This document shows positions 48,374-60,191 of a stretch of DNA of 64,000 nucleotides, piece by piece. The first letter of the stretch is position 1, and each line of letters begins with the position of its first letter. The notes below the pieces were generated by a model. It worked only from the letters and a program-made list of their open reading frames with translations. It was not told where the DNA came from and searched no databases. A program made the translations under genes and the position numbers. Origin of the DNA: Rhodocollybia butyracea (Eukaryota; Basidiomycota; Agaricomycetes; Agaricales; Omphalotaceae); NCBI GenBank assembly GCA_015501585.1, contig JADNRY010000010.1:741566-805565 (forward strand). Direction: 5' to 3'.

Positions 48374-48467
48374 GCCCCCGTTGTCTAATGGTTATGATAT
48401 CAGACTTCTACGACTTAGTCACAGTTCTAAAATCTGAAGGTTGCGGGTTCGAGTCCCGCCGGGGGTT
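48374..48467 (+). tRNA. tRNA-Arg (anticodon TCT), with intron
   Basis: Acceptor stem GCCCCCG/CGGGGGT. Anticodon stem TCAGA/TCTGA with loop CTTCTA(A) gives anticodon TCT. An intron of about 21 bases follows position 37. The T arm GCGGG-TTCGAGT-CCCGC is perfect. Confidence 0.92.
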
Positions 48468-50161
48468 TGTTGTCCAGGAGCACATGTTTTTCTTTCTATT
48501 CTCTAAATAATTTTGATTCTAATACTACTCCAGTCCAGAATAATGGATTTGAATTAGAGTATCGCATCCCAAGTCAAGATTGATCGGCACATAATATGTA
48601 AACAAGAAGAAAGGTTCAACCTTGTAAATCACAAACAAGGAATTTGATTCACATAATGGAAAACGAGGATCATATAGACCATTACGGGGCCTTGGACTTG
48701 GATAGAGCCTCAGGAAGTTAGGACTCTAGCTAAATAAACTAGAATAGAAATATCGCAAGTTCCGAGAATCATTGTCATAGTCCTTTGAGTCGTACCGCCA
48801 CTGGAAATCAGATAGGAGGCTAGTGGGTAGGACATACGTGCGGTGCTGTGCGGTGCCACCAGTCTGCATTCACCAGCCACATATTCGTACATTGATATTC
48901 GAAATCCGGGGCTACATTTCACCAGATCTAGATATCTAGCGCCTTCGGAGTCTCAAAGCGGTATGGGCAGCCCACTTGGCACACGGACAGAGAGTCCCGC
49001 ATCGGTGAAAGGCGCGACCCCCAACTCCACAGCTGGTAAAGATTGACAGAGAATCGAAAATGTTAGAGGCGCGAAGCACAGCACAGGCACCAGAATCTGG
49101 AAAGATTTGAGAGATGGCAGCAAGAACACTAAATGCTAAAAGGGAGGCTCAGACCGAGAAGCAAAGTGAGTGCACTCGCAATTGATGAAGAGTATGACGC
49201 CAAGTACATAATTCAAGGAAATTTTATCAGGCGGCTTGAATCGGGCTTGAACGTTAAACGTTGAGAATCGACACCAGTCATAATTCACAAACCCAAGAAA
49301 TTAGCGTGAACTCGACAATCGGAGTCTCTTAATTGAACAACGGTAGCGGCCCGGACTGTCAAAGTCGTTGATGATTCCAGACTTATTCGACATGCTCAGA
49401 CTCTACTCAGAAGCTGGCTGGGGCTAGACGCTATGGAGAGATATGTTAGAAAATTATTTCTCAGAACAGAGTTCATGATGCCACCTAAGCCTATGGCAAA
49501 ACAGACGCACAAGCTGTAGAGACGACTCTGTATATCCATTGGTATTCCATGCGAATATCAACTAGAATATTCACAGCTTCAATCTTCCCGTGCCGTGTCA
49601 TCTCCATCTCTGAAGAAAAACATATGTAGAAGAGGCGCAGTCGGATGTATAGGATCAGCAAGAAGCAAAAAAGTAAGAGGGAGAAGTGTCAAAGTGCGCG
49701 AAATGCGCGTGATTTTTTGCACTTTAGGAGAGAGAAGAAGGCCTAGGACAAGAGATCTTGAATTTTTTGACACGGGCCAGGGCATGCAATATTAATGTTG
49801 AGCATTGAAGAGGTAGAGTAATATTAATGGGACTTGGAAAGACATGTAAGGAAGAATAACCGAGGGGGAATGAGTCGTGAGGCCAGAGAACAGTTTCTTC
49901 ACGGGTATGATATAGATATGGCCACAGTGGTTTCTAGTGCTGGCATCAATTGTTCTATAGTCCAGTAGTGATATCGATGCCAATGACAATGTCGTCGAAG
50001 AAAGCCACAGAACAAGTTTAGAGTCTCAGTCTGAGTTAGCCTCCGTGCGGAGGCCACGTGACCCATATGACTCGTCGTTGGTAAGCGGAGTTTGAATTTC
50101 TTTTTTCTTCCACGACCACCATCTCAGCTGCTGCGCAACCCCAGCGCAACACTCGTTAACC
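48468..50161. other. Gene-poor region upstream of BYE1 homologue
   Basis: About 1.7 kb with no convincing coding frame. The last 120 bases form the promoter of the BYE1-like gene. Confidence 0.4.
50039..50060. promoter_or_regulatory. Inverted repeat GCCTCCG/CGGAGGC plus E-box
   Basis: GCCTCCG-TG-CGGAGGC is directly joined to CACGTG, about 100 bases upstream of the BYE1-like start codon. CCG...CGG symmetry suits a Zn2Cys6 factor and CACGTG a bHLH factor; binding is inferred only from motif. Confidence 0.4.
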
Positions 50162-53100
50162 ATGAGTCCGCGTACAACTCGCTCTACTAGAAGCTCAAAG
50201 CAGACTGCTTCTACTTCTCCAGCACCCGCTTCCAAAAATACACCCAAATCTTCCAAACCTTCTAGCAAATCACAAGATGTGGAATCGCAGGCAGGGAAGG
50301 AGAACAAGAATGTGCAGGAAACAGATACGGACATGACTGTTGACACTAAGGGGAAGAACCCAGTCATCGATTCTCAAATAGCATCTAGTACGACCACAGT
50401 TTCAGATCAGCTATTTTGTACATGCAAAAAGGGCGACGATGGTACACCTATGATCCACTGTGCAGAATGTAAGGATTGGTACGTTCTTTATTTTTCACTC
50501 AAGTGATTGCGCTTAATTCTTGTAGGTTTCATTTTTCTTGTATCAACCTCGACGAAACAGATGCAGAAGATATAAGTGAGTCTGCCTTTCTCTCTCTGCA
50601 TACACATGTGCTAATCACTGGCTGCTTTTCCAGGTGTTTTCGTTTGTCCTGCATGTTCTGAGAAGACTAGTTTGCATTCACTGAGTGAGTCTCGATTTCG
50701 TTATCACCGCGTATTTTTTTCGTCCCTTCGTTTTTCGCCATTACCCACTTTAAATGTCGCACCGGTGTTAATGGTAGAATTAAAAATACCTCTTACGCGG
50801 TTATTGTCCGAGCGAGCCAATCTTGAATATCATACACACAAATCGAGTAGTTCTGTTGCTATGTCGTTAGATGGGCGCTTGAGGCATGTATATTCCTGAA
50901 ACGGTTGCGAGAACAAACTTGAGTAATATTTGTACTTTGTACTACTTTGTACCACTACGAGTGCGACTTTATTGTTACACGTTACTAAATTCTCATTCTG
51001 ATATCCGTGGATGTGGTATTGACTACTTGTCTCTCTCTGTTTAGTGTCATGGGAGGAAGCTGACCCAGTCGAAGAGGCGCGTCCGAAGAAATCAGGCCCG
51101 TTACCCATTGCACCAAAACCCAGGAAAAAATCGAAAACACCAAAGGATTCAATCCCCACGGAAAAAGCTGCGGCCCCAGAACTAGAGCCTCTCTCTTCGT
51201 CTGAAGACTCAGAAGATGATGATTATGTCATTGAAGCCAGGGCGAAAGGAGGTCGAGGCACGGTACGTTCCAATTTTATTCCCCTCTTGAATCCAGCTCA
51301 TAGATTTATTGTAGCGCCGTTCTCGTCGAGCCCCTTCATACCACTCAGAATCTGACCTTTCCGACCTTTCTGATGAGCCCACCACTCGCCTACGGAAAGC
51401 TTCTTCTCCTACGCTAAAGAGAATTGCTAAGCGGAGCTCTGAGGGTCCCCCGACGAAGAAAGCCAAGACCACAGATCCATTGGAAGATCCTACGAGGAGA
51501 TATTGTCTTGGGAAGTTGGAGGATGTTTTTCGAGATATCTTTCTTCGTTACCCTCATGTACGTAGCAAGAGCGAGGACAGTGGCTCTGCCGCTCAGGTGA
51601 TGGAGAAGCGTAAGGAGGATTTGACAGAAGAGGAACGGACAGCCGTTTTGGAGGATTCTAAGCAGTTTGCTGATGATCTCGAGAAATGTGTATTTGAGAT
51701 ATATTCTGAACCAGATAAGCATGGAAACTCTGCGGCCGCAGCAAAGTACAAGTAAGCTTCGGTCTTCTGTTTTATATTTTTCTCGGAGCTGATGGCGTTA
51801 TTCAGGGATCGCTTCCGGATGCTTCAATTTAATCTTTCCAAAGTTGATCGTGTCATGCTTCACAAGCGCGTTGCTTCAGGTCTTATAACTCTCAAAGAAA
51901 TATCTCTCATGTCATCCACTGACTTAGCCAACGAGGAGCTAAAGCAGTCTATCAAAAGTGCTGAGCAGGAGTCATTGGAGCAGTCGATTCTGACTAAAAC
52001 CACAGCGCCTCGTACCAAGATTACACACAAGGGTTTGGAAGATATTGAGGATATTAGTGGTCGCGACATTACCCGTGAGCGTGAGCGTCAACTGGAAGAG
52101 GAGGAGCGAATGGAGAGAGAACGTTTGGCGAGATTGAGGACAATTCAGCCTCGACAGCGTACCATGTCTGTCTCTGTTCCGCCTGAGTCTCCGTTAACGC
52201 CCAGCAGCGAAAGTTGGGGCGCACCTCCTCCAGTTCCCGCGCACGCTTTTGACACGTCGAAGGAGTCTCTTCCTATTCGACCTTCATTAATCACAAACGC
52301 TTCACCTGAACCCGTTGCTACCGAACCAGAATTAAATCTAGCGGACTTAATTAACATCGACGATGAGCCGGGTTGGGGTCAAGAGACTGTGTCCCCGGAT
52401 TATCATCATTCGCCGTCAGAATCTACTGGTCCCGCTATCGTTCGATCACCAACAGGTATATCTCCATTTGCCATCCAGGGAACTCCGTCCTCTGCTCCCC
52501 CCGCCCCCGCTCCTGCTCCTGAAGTTGTAGCTTCTCCTTCCGCCACTCAATCCTCGCCTTCTCCTCCGCCTACAGCTCAGCCCACCACCCCTCGTGCACC
52601 TGCTTTTGATCTCAACTCATTGTGGTCTATGTCGAATCTCTCAAAAGCGCCTTCTGTGACTGTAGAACCTACCTCAAATCCTGAAGCATCTATACCAAAG
52701 GACAAAGCTATGGAGGGCGAATCTGTCACTCCTAACGACCAGGATTTCGATATGTTTCTTGAGGAAAAGGAATCTGAAACCCCTGAAGCGGCGCAGGCTA
52801 CATTTGACGCCCTTCCCCAAGTATGGTCTGGAAAGGTAAGCATCGCCAAATAGCAATATATTCTTCAAGTACTAATTTATATCCGTAGATCAACATGCCT
52901 CTTGACTCTTCCGTCCTTCAAGAGACTCTGGTAATCGGTCGCCAGATGGGCGGCAGACATATTGAGTTGTCCTCTGGGCAATGGAAAACGCTGTTTCCTT
53001 CCGATACCCTCAGAATCGACGGACGTGTTCCCGTACCAAACTCGGCCAAGTTCTTGTTGCAGATGCGTATGAACTCCTCGAAGGAATTGGTGGCCGTCGC

Positions 53101-53996
53101 ATTCTCATCAGTTCCTGATGCTGATGACTCTGGATTCAAAAGTCTTTCGGAATTTCTCATCAACAAAGGGTAAGTATCTACTCGATATATCATTTTCATT
53201 AAACATGCTCATCTGTGATTGTTTCAGGCGGCATGGACTCGTGTTTCCTTGGGGTAATCGGCCGAAAGACCATCATCCAGGAAAAGAGCTATATATCATA
53301 CCGCTCTTGTCCAGTGAACCTTTACCGGACTACATCGAGCTCCTGGATGATTTGAAGTTACCCAAATTACGAATAATCAACTTTCTTGTTGGGATCTGGA
53401 TTTTGAACAAAGGCAAACTCGCTTCGCCTCCTCCTCAAGCTGTTCCTCCGCCACCAGTCGCGGCTGCATCTCACGTCATGGGTTCGATTTCTCCTCCCCC
53501 TCCTCTCGCAGTTCCCATCGTATCGCCACCTCATATAGCTTCTCCACCCATCGTCCCTGTGGCCGCCACTAATACTGCCAGCCTTCCGCCAACTATAGAT
53601 CAGAACGCACTTGCTGCAGAACTGGCGTCTCTAACCCCCGAACAGCTGGCGGCGGTCACACAGATGCTTGCACAAACGAACCCTGGTCTACCACTAGCAT
53701 TACCCGTTGTTCCTCCTGCCGTAACTCCACCTCCGGGCCCTTCTGGTGCACCAATTCCTTTGCCGCTAAATGGATTTATGCCCTCTTGGGGTGGCCAACC
53801 ATCATATGGTGGCTCTAGGGGGAATCATCAATTTTCGTCCGGGCCCGGTGGTGACTTCAATTCACGAGGTCGTGATCACCGTGGAGCTCGAGGCGGAAGA
53901 GGCAGAGGCCGTGGACGAGGCGAAGATTTTAATATGAATGCTCCGGTCGATTCTGGCTGGCCCCGGAGGAATTCTGGTCCTCCGAGGAGATGGTGA
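50162..53996 (+). CDS. BYE1: BYE1-like factor: PHD, TFIIS central domain, SPOC
   Basis: Start at 50162 (MSPRTTRSTRSSKQTAS), about seven exons, stop at 53994-53996. A PHD finger spans intron 1: LFCTCKKGDDGTPMIHCAEC, then WFHFSCINLDE and FVCPACSEKT. A basic linker (RRSRRAPSYHSES) leads to the TFIIS M domain: DPTRRYCLGKLEDVFRDIFL and KDRFRMLQFNLSKVDRVMLH, then SGLITLKEISLMSSTDLAN. A Ser/Pro-rich stretch is followed by the SPOC domain (VWSGKINMPLDSSVLQE, HGLVFPWGNRPKDHHPGKEL, LKLPKLRIINFLVGIWIL). The C-terminus is Pro-rich and ends in an RGG region (GGRGRGRGRGEDF). Yeast Bye1 and animal PHF3/DIDO bind RNA polymerase II through the TFIIS-like domain. Domain order matches. Confidence 0.92.
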
Positions 53997-55540
53997 TCCA
54001 TTACTAGTACGCTTTTCGGTTTTCTCTCAGCCTACTATTTTCTGTACTTAGGTCGATAATACTTGTTATGATTAACTAAATATGTATACTAGCAAACAAA
54101 TTCGTGTTTCTCCTAAATAATCTTTTGAAATTCATTCTGGCAGCTTTGTCACTCGGTAGTATCCACTGCGCTCAAAATAAGTAAACAACACCTTCCTCGA
54201 TTTCTTCGTAACGTAGCCAAAATCTTGGTTTAACCAGAGAGATAAACTGTTCGTTGTACAACACTGATATATATGGAATACTTTTATTTAAATTTAAATT
54301 CAGAAAGTACCTGCATGAAGACTATGAACCAGCCATGCGCTGAACAGGAAGCTGCCCTGCATCGCTCACTAAGCGAGGCTGACCGTCTGAATCGAAGTCA
54401 AGGAAACTGATATCGTAGAAGCAGCGCTCATGCTTGAACTGTTTGGGTTTAAGTTGGGCGAATCCAGTAGTTTCATTAGGTTTCTCAATGGAGTCCTTGT
54501 GAAGTCCGGTCAAAAGCTTCTTACAATGTTACATAGTATGCATCCAAGTATGCATCGATTGAGTATATTCAAGTTGGGAGATAGTTAGAACGATGTAATT
54601 ACAAGACAACTAGCCAAGTCCGAGATATTTCTCCGAGGCAACTTACACCAACGCAAGATGACTAGCCTGGCTAGCCGTCTTGTATACTTAGTTAGCGAAG
54701 AAAAGTCGTTCGTCCAACAGCGCCGATCGATCTGGGCGCTTATTTATTTTTTGCTCTCGCCGCCAGGGCCGGCAGACTGACTATTTTTGGTCGAGCCCTC
54801 CCTCCTCCTCCCTGGTTTACTCGGCCACTTATATTTAATTTTCAGCTCTACTTTACTCCGTGTCCTCCCTTTTCAGGTTACCCACAGGCTGGTACCTCAA
54901 TATACTCCTCCAAGCTAAGTTCTGGCTTTCTGCACAGGCCGTCGGACTTTAATACACAGTTCATTCGCTTCCATTTTGTCCGAGCGGAAAAGGATATAGG
55001 TCATCAATATTACTACAAGCCATCTAGGTTAGCTAACTTGATCAGACTTAATCTCACTCAATCTCAACCTTGGCCCTCTACTTGCCAGGCTTGCCAGGAC
55101 GCACTTTTAGTCGACTCATATAGACAAGTCTTTGCATTCAGTGACTTCTGAAAGAGATTCAATGTACACAGGATAGAGGAGTTTTATCAAAACCGTCACT
55201 CCACTGATATGAATCAACTCATAAAGAACTAGGCAAGGAATTTAAGAAATGACAATACCAGTGCAATATTGGGCTCAGGATACGAAGAAGGATGTATTTC
55301 AGATTGAATACGGTACCATTGCGGATGCCTGGGGCAGTGGTGGTGGAGTTATAAGAATAATAAAAATGAAACCGGCACAGTCGGAAAACTATACTGTATG
55401 CTCACATACATGTGTGGATCCATGTCTTCTGATTATTCGGATTTCCTGTTGCGCAGTTTCAGGTTCTAATCTCAACCCTTGCCAGTGAGCTACCATAACT
55501 ATAAATACCGCTGTGACTCAGGCTTTCTCCAGAGCACCCC
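53997..55540. other. Intergenic, no clear gene
   Basis: About 1.5 kb. A minus-strand frame at 54322-54513 (GFAQLKPKQFKHERCFYDIS) might be a gene fragment but has no partner exons. AT-rich stretches at 54270-54305 look like 3' flank. Confidence 0.4.
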
Positions 55541-57363
55541 ATGTTATTTTCAAGCACATTCTCCAGCCTTGGTTTCGTCTTTGGCGTTGTTACTGCAACG
55601 CCCACCGGAGGAGGTTATCCTTCCAATGTTGATACCATTGGCCCCCGAACCGGAAAGTCTTCGCTTCCTCCTGCTGACTACGCACTAGCCTTCACTGCGT
55701 CTACCCCCCGGTCCAATGCGAAAAAAATCACTCATGCAGTCTTTACGAACGAGGCGAGCAGTTCAAACCGGGAGCAACTTCACCACCACTGTTGGAAGGT
55801 CTACTGCAATCGACTTCGATGATAACTATCTTGTAAATGTCACCATCGGAGGCCAAGAGTTTTTGCTGATCGCCGATACAGGAAGGTAAACTTAGTTTTT
55901 GATTGTTTGTTTCGATCATTGGCTGAATCTGGCCCTTCCTGCTACATCATAGCTCAGATACATGGGTCCCACAATTAGGATTCACTTGCTTTAATGCCTC
56001 GAACAATCAACCTATTCCTCAATCAGCTTCAAGTTGCGATTTCGGTACCGGCGGCTTCAACACTTCTGCATCTCCAACCTTCCAAGTCGATCCCGATGTC
56101 AACTTTAATAACACCTTCAAAAGTGGTTCGTCTGTTACAGGGACCGCTGGTTTTGATACAGTCACCGTCGCGAATATGTCTGTGGTCAATCAGGAAATTG
56201 GTATCGTCACTAGAGCCGCATGGCAAGGCGATAGCCTCAATACTGGGATAATGGGTCTAGCTTCGCCAAACTTGACCAAGGTCTATAAAGGTACCAACCC
56301 CAGCGACGACCAGTTTCCACAAACCCGAATTCCTTACAACCCATTCTTCTACTCGGCTGTTCAGCAAGGACTAGTGTCGAACCCATGTAAATTTCTCATT
56401 TCACCGAAGTGGGATCTGTTTCTAACCAGTATCAATTTAGATTTCTCGATCGCGCTCAATCGTGGTTCCTTCGAAAACCGGGAATAACTCGCTCTTTGAT
56501 CCAAACCTAGGATTTATTGCTTTTGGAGGAATTGCGCCCGTTCCCGTTACAGATATTGATGTAACCGTACCAACCCAAGGATACAAACCCAACGACTTTT
56601 CATCCCGAAAACGGCACCGATATCATATATGTCTACTATACAGTAGACGTCGAATGGATGTCCTTCACAGGTAACGAACGAGTATTCGGGACAACAAATA
56701 GTAAGTATCTGAGCGTCTTAGTGCGGGTTGCTGAGCCAACAAACGCTGACTGTCACAATAGGTATCATCCTTGACACAGGAAACAACACTTGCCGCTGTT
56801 CCAACTGAGGTCGCCAATGCCTTCGCCGCTGCGATTGACCCTCCTGCCATTATGGATGGAGATTCTGGAATCTACGTTACATCGTGCAACGCCACCGTCC
56901 CTGAATACACTGTAAACATTGGCGGTGTGACGTTCACTGTTGACCCTGCAGATAGTTTGATTCCTGCGGGTTTTGAACGATGAGCAGGTAATCCTATATG
57001 CATAAGTGGAGTTACTGGTGAGTTCGAGTCCCCTCCTCATTATAATTTCATCAAGTCATGTACTCATTTTCATTCACATTTTTTCAAGATGGAGGTGCAC
57101 CAGAGGAAGGAACTATATACATATTGCAAGTACTTCTATTAGTGCAAGCGAGAAACATTTGACTGATTCTCGTCATTCGCAGAGGAAACACTTTCTTGCA
57201 CAATGTCGTTGCGACATTCAACATCGAAACGAATGAGATCACGTCGATTAACCTACCGCTACCACTACCTACCACTACCACTACTCTTACGCAGCGAGCT
57301 CCGTACAGCAGTGGGCAGGGACTACGTCGTCCTCCCGCTTCGGTTATTCAACGTGGCTTGTAG
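55541..57363 (+). pseudogene. A1-family (pepsin-like) aspartic protease, frame-broken
   Basis: Begins with a signal peptide (MLFSSTFSSLGFVFGVVTA). The first catalytic site is intact across an intron (FLLIADTGSSDTW). IGIVTRAAWQGDSLNTGIMG, PYNPFFYSAVQQGLV and PNLGFIAFGGIAPVP follow. The second site reads IILDTG, then the frame slips: one extra A in GGAAACAACA separates it from TLAAVPTEVANAF. Another single A in AAACCCAACG separates TQGYKP from FHPENGTDIIYVYYTVDV. A third slip lies near 55763, between the propeptide and the mature start NFTTTVGRSTAIDF. The protein ends in a Thr-rich linker. A functional relative would be a secreted protease. The three slips mean either a pseudogene or local sequence errors. 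Confidence 0.75.
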
Positions 57364-58750
57364 GACCTGGAGCTGGCGTTCTTTTATCTATGTCACTATG
57401 TGCAGTGTCCTTCAATATCCAAACACTTTCGTTCTCCTATGAGAGAAAAGCGGATATAGAATTTGTCCACCTTCAGTACAAAGCCCCCAGCTGTAAACCA
57501 GCTGTGCTAAGACTGGTAATCACTCAGATCACAACGAGAACCAATTGTGAGGACCGCGCTATGATTGACGAAGCGGGAAGTAGCGTACAGAACGTACAAG
57601 GTAAAGGCAAAGAACAACTAAGGAAACTGTAACGAAACGTGACAACAGTAAATAAAGAAAAACACCACGTGAATAACAGTAACAGTAAACAGATCGTAAA
57701 CCAGCAGGTTTACACCAGCCCCCCCCAGCTTTTCGAAAAAAGATCCCAGTTTCCATCAACGTCATCACCTTGGATGAATTCTGCGGGTTTGGGGGTGACA
57801 CTTTCAGTCAAGAGGATAGAAAAATTGCCATGCCTAAGATCACGTAACGTGCTATGAAGGATCGGATGATATGACTCGCTTTGGCAACTTCCAGATCTAG
57901 TCGTGCCAAGTCGGGACCGTGGTCCGTCGTGCCTAAAAGGAGCCAAATCATTGTAGCTCACCGCTATAAGCTTAACTTGATCCACCTGCCATATTTCCAT
58001 CGTCATTTTTTCATGCGTAAAAAGGACCGTTAAATGCTCTTACGGCACTCATTATACTACGGTGTTTACGACGGTGAATTTGGCTTGGAAAAGGGAATCT
58101 GACTCTAGAGAAGTATAATCCTCCCGTGCGCGCGGTACACTAGGCTATTAGCATTTATTCTTAGGAAAATCGCAAGTAGCGGCGAGTTGAGTATCCTTAT
58201 AGATATGCGCAGCTACAAGGTGAGCGAAATTGCGTATCGATCAATAAAATCCGTACATTGCGGGCTCCGGAGCAGCAGCAACTAGGAACTGTTCACGTGG
58301 TAGATATAGATATTTCAACCTCCTACCTCTACGCATCCGGCATTCTTATCCTAGATATTACGGCCGAGTCTGACGGAGTGCACACAGCGAAAACGGAGCT
58401 CAAATCATACCTTGCAACCCGGGCCTCTTTCTGAATTCAGGAACTACTGGCTGACCAACAAAAGAGTCAGACCCATCTTATACGAGCTTATACCCCGACT
58501 GGAAGGCACCGGTGGATTTGTGGCTCCTCGTGCTGTTTGAGAAGTTCAATTGGGGCCGTACAAAGGCCATTTTTTCTCCGATAATCCAAGACATCTGCGA
58601 GCTACGGTCATGGCTTCCCGCGAGCCGGATTGATGCTAACCTTCTCCGCCTCGTGCGTGAAGAAGTATAAAGAGATTCTTCCGCAACAAGGGTCAACTGT
58701 CGCGTGTTTGGCCGCCTTTGTCTTTTCTGTTTCCTTTTTCAGCCTCCGAC
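57364..58750. other. Intergenic with possible gene fragment
   Basis: A minus-strand frame at 57710-58006 (98 codons; FSILLTESVTPKPAEFIQGD) looks coding but stands alone. I cannot connect it to other exons. The remainder shows nothing. Confidence 0.35.
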
Positions 58751-59845
58751 ATGTTGTTTCCTCTGTATTCCGTCTTGCTTTTCTGTCTTCTCAACTTGGC
58801 CAGCGCGTCCCCAGTAAAGGATTCTAAATGCCTATAGATTAGCTCGTGGCTTGCCTCCATTGCCTCCGCGAGATTTCGGTAGGAATAAGCCTGGACAACA
58901 ACCCACTCAGTGCTGCGTGCAAGGGCAAATCCGAGTCCCTCACCTTCAGGTGTTGCTCAGTACGACTTCTGTTATTTTCATCGCGTCGCGTCTCTGATCG
59001 AGCTCCCAGGTATTCTGGTCGTTTACAAGTTCGTTTGGAAATGGATCTACTGTCGGATATGTTCAGGATAAACTAGGTCTTCCAGTGTGAGTGCCTGAGC
59101 TTGTCTGTTTAGATAGATCCTATGGTCTCTAAACATTCAGCCTTTCAAATTTCAGGTCTCATGGTTCGGACTTGCAGATCAGTGTCTTTGCGTCGTTAAC
59201 TCGGAAGGAGGACCTTAACATCATCGCGGCAGCTGTACGTGTATTCTTGGTCTTTCCAAACTTCAAGTATTAATCCAGGTTCCCTCTGAAGCCAACAGCG
59301 TTTCCCTCTCGGTCTCATCTGGGAGCGTCAAGCGAAAATTCCAAGGATACCACGATCAGTGCAGACAGCTCTAGGTATTAATCACCCCGCTACTGTCAAG
59401 ACCTTCTCTCATTCTTCCCGATCCAGCTCTCTTCTCTTCACGATTGTCCCGAAAAGTAAGATCGTGGTCATGCATTTCTGGCGCGATAACTCAAAATTTC
59501 TCCCTTTCAGCGCCCGCAATGTCCCGCCCGATCGTCTTGCCTACTGGGAACGCATCTGTAGAATCCGCGATTTGGGCCATAAACTCCACGACAAAGGAAT
59601 TGACAGGTTAAACTTTCTTCTGAATGTTCTTCTCAAGCGCGGCTGACAACTTGTGCCAAACTTCTAGCTCAATATGTTAATCCTGACGGATCCCTCCCAA
59701 AGACTTTCATTATGTTCAACTACACGGATGATAAATTGTTTTTCGTTGGTAATACCACCTCTCAGAGCAGTTCTTCCGCTCCTGTCGTGAGTTTTACATC
59801 GTATCAGCTGTTTAATTCGAACTAATTCAGCGGACATCTGCGTAG
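58751..59845 (+). pseudogene. Secreted RLARGLPPLPP-family protein, frame-broken
   Basis: Begins MLFPLYSVLLFCLLNLASAS, a good signal peptide, followed by PVKDSK. The family hallmark RLARGLPPLPPRDFG lies in the next frame, so one base is out of step in CTAAATG near 58826. YSGRLQVRL and NGSTVGYVQDKLG again lie in different frames across GGAAATGG near 59039. The last exons join cleanly: VESAIWAINSTTKELTAQYV, NPDGSLPKTFIMFNYTDDKL, then SSSAPVVRTSA and stop at 59845. These proteins are common, short and secreted in agaricomycetes, with no known function (family recognised from memory). Confidence 0.6.
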
Positions 59846-60191
59846 AAATTGTTTATTGTTACCTAGTTCATGACGACGAACGATTTTCCTGGCGGATCAT
59901 TATGCTTCTTGTATGGACTTCTCGGACCATTGACGATATACATAGTTTTGGACTTAACCTAAAATTTTTTGTTACGTTTAATATACTTGGTACATATGAT
60001 CTACTTCAATTGTGTAACCTGTTTTGTTGTTAGAATTGGTTAGAATTGTGGACATACATTGACGTGAGATGCAAGAGTGAGTATTTGAATACATGATATT
60101 CACATTACATATGTTGCTGCAAGCCCATAAGTTGAGTACTTAGGCATTGACAGATGCGGTAGAGATCCGCGGAAGACATCTCATCTCCCGT
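59846..60191. other. Intergenic between convergent ends
   Basis: AT-rich 3' flanks; no gene seen. Confidence 0.4.
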
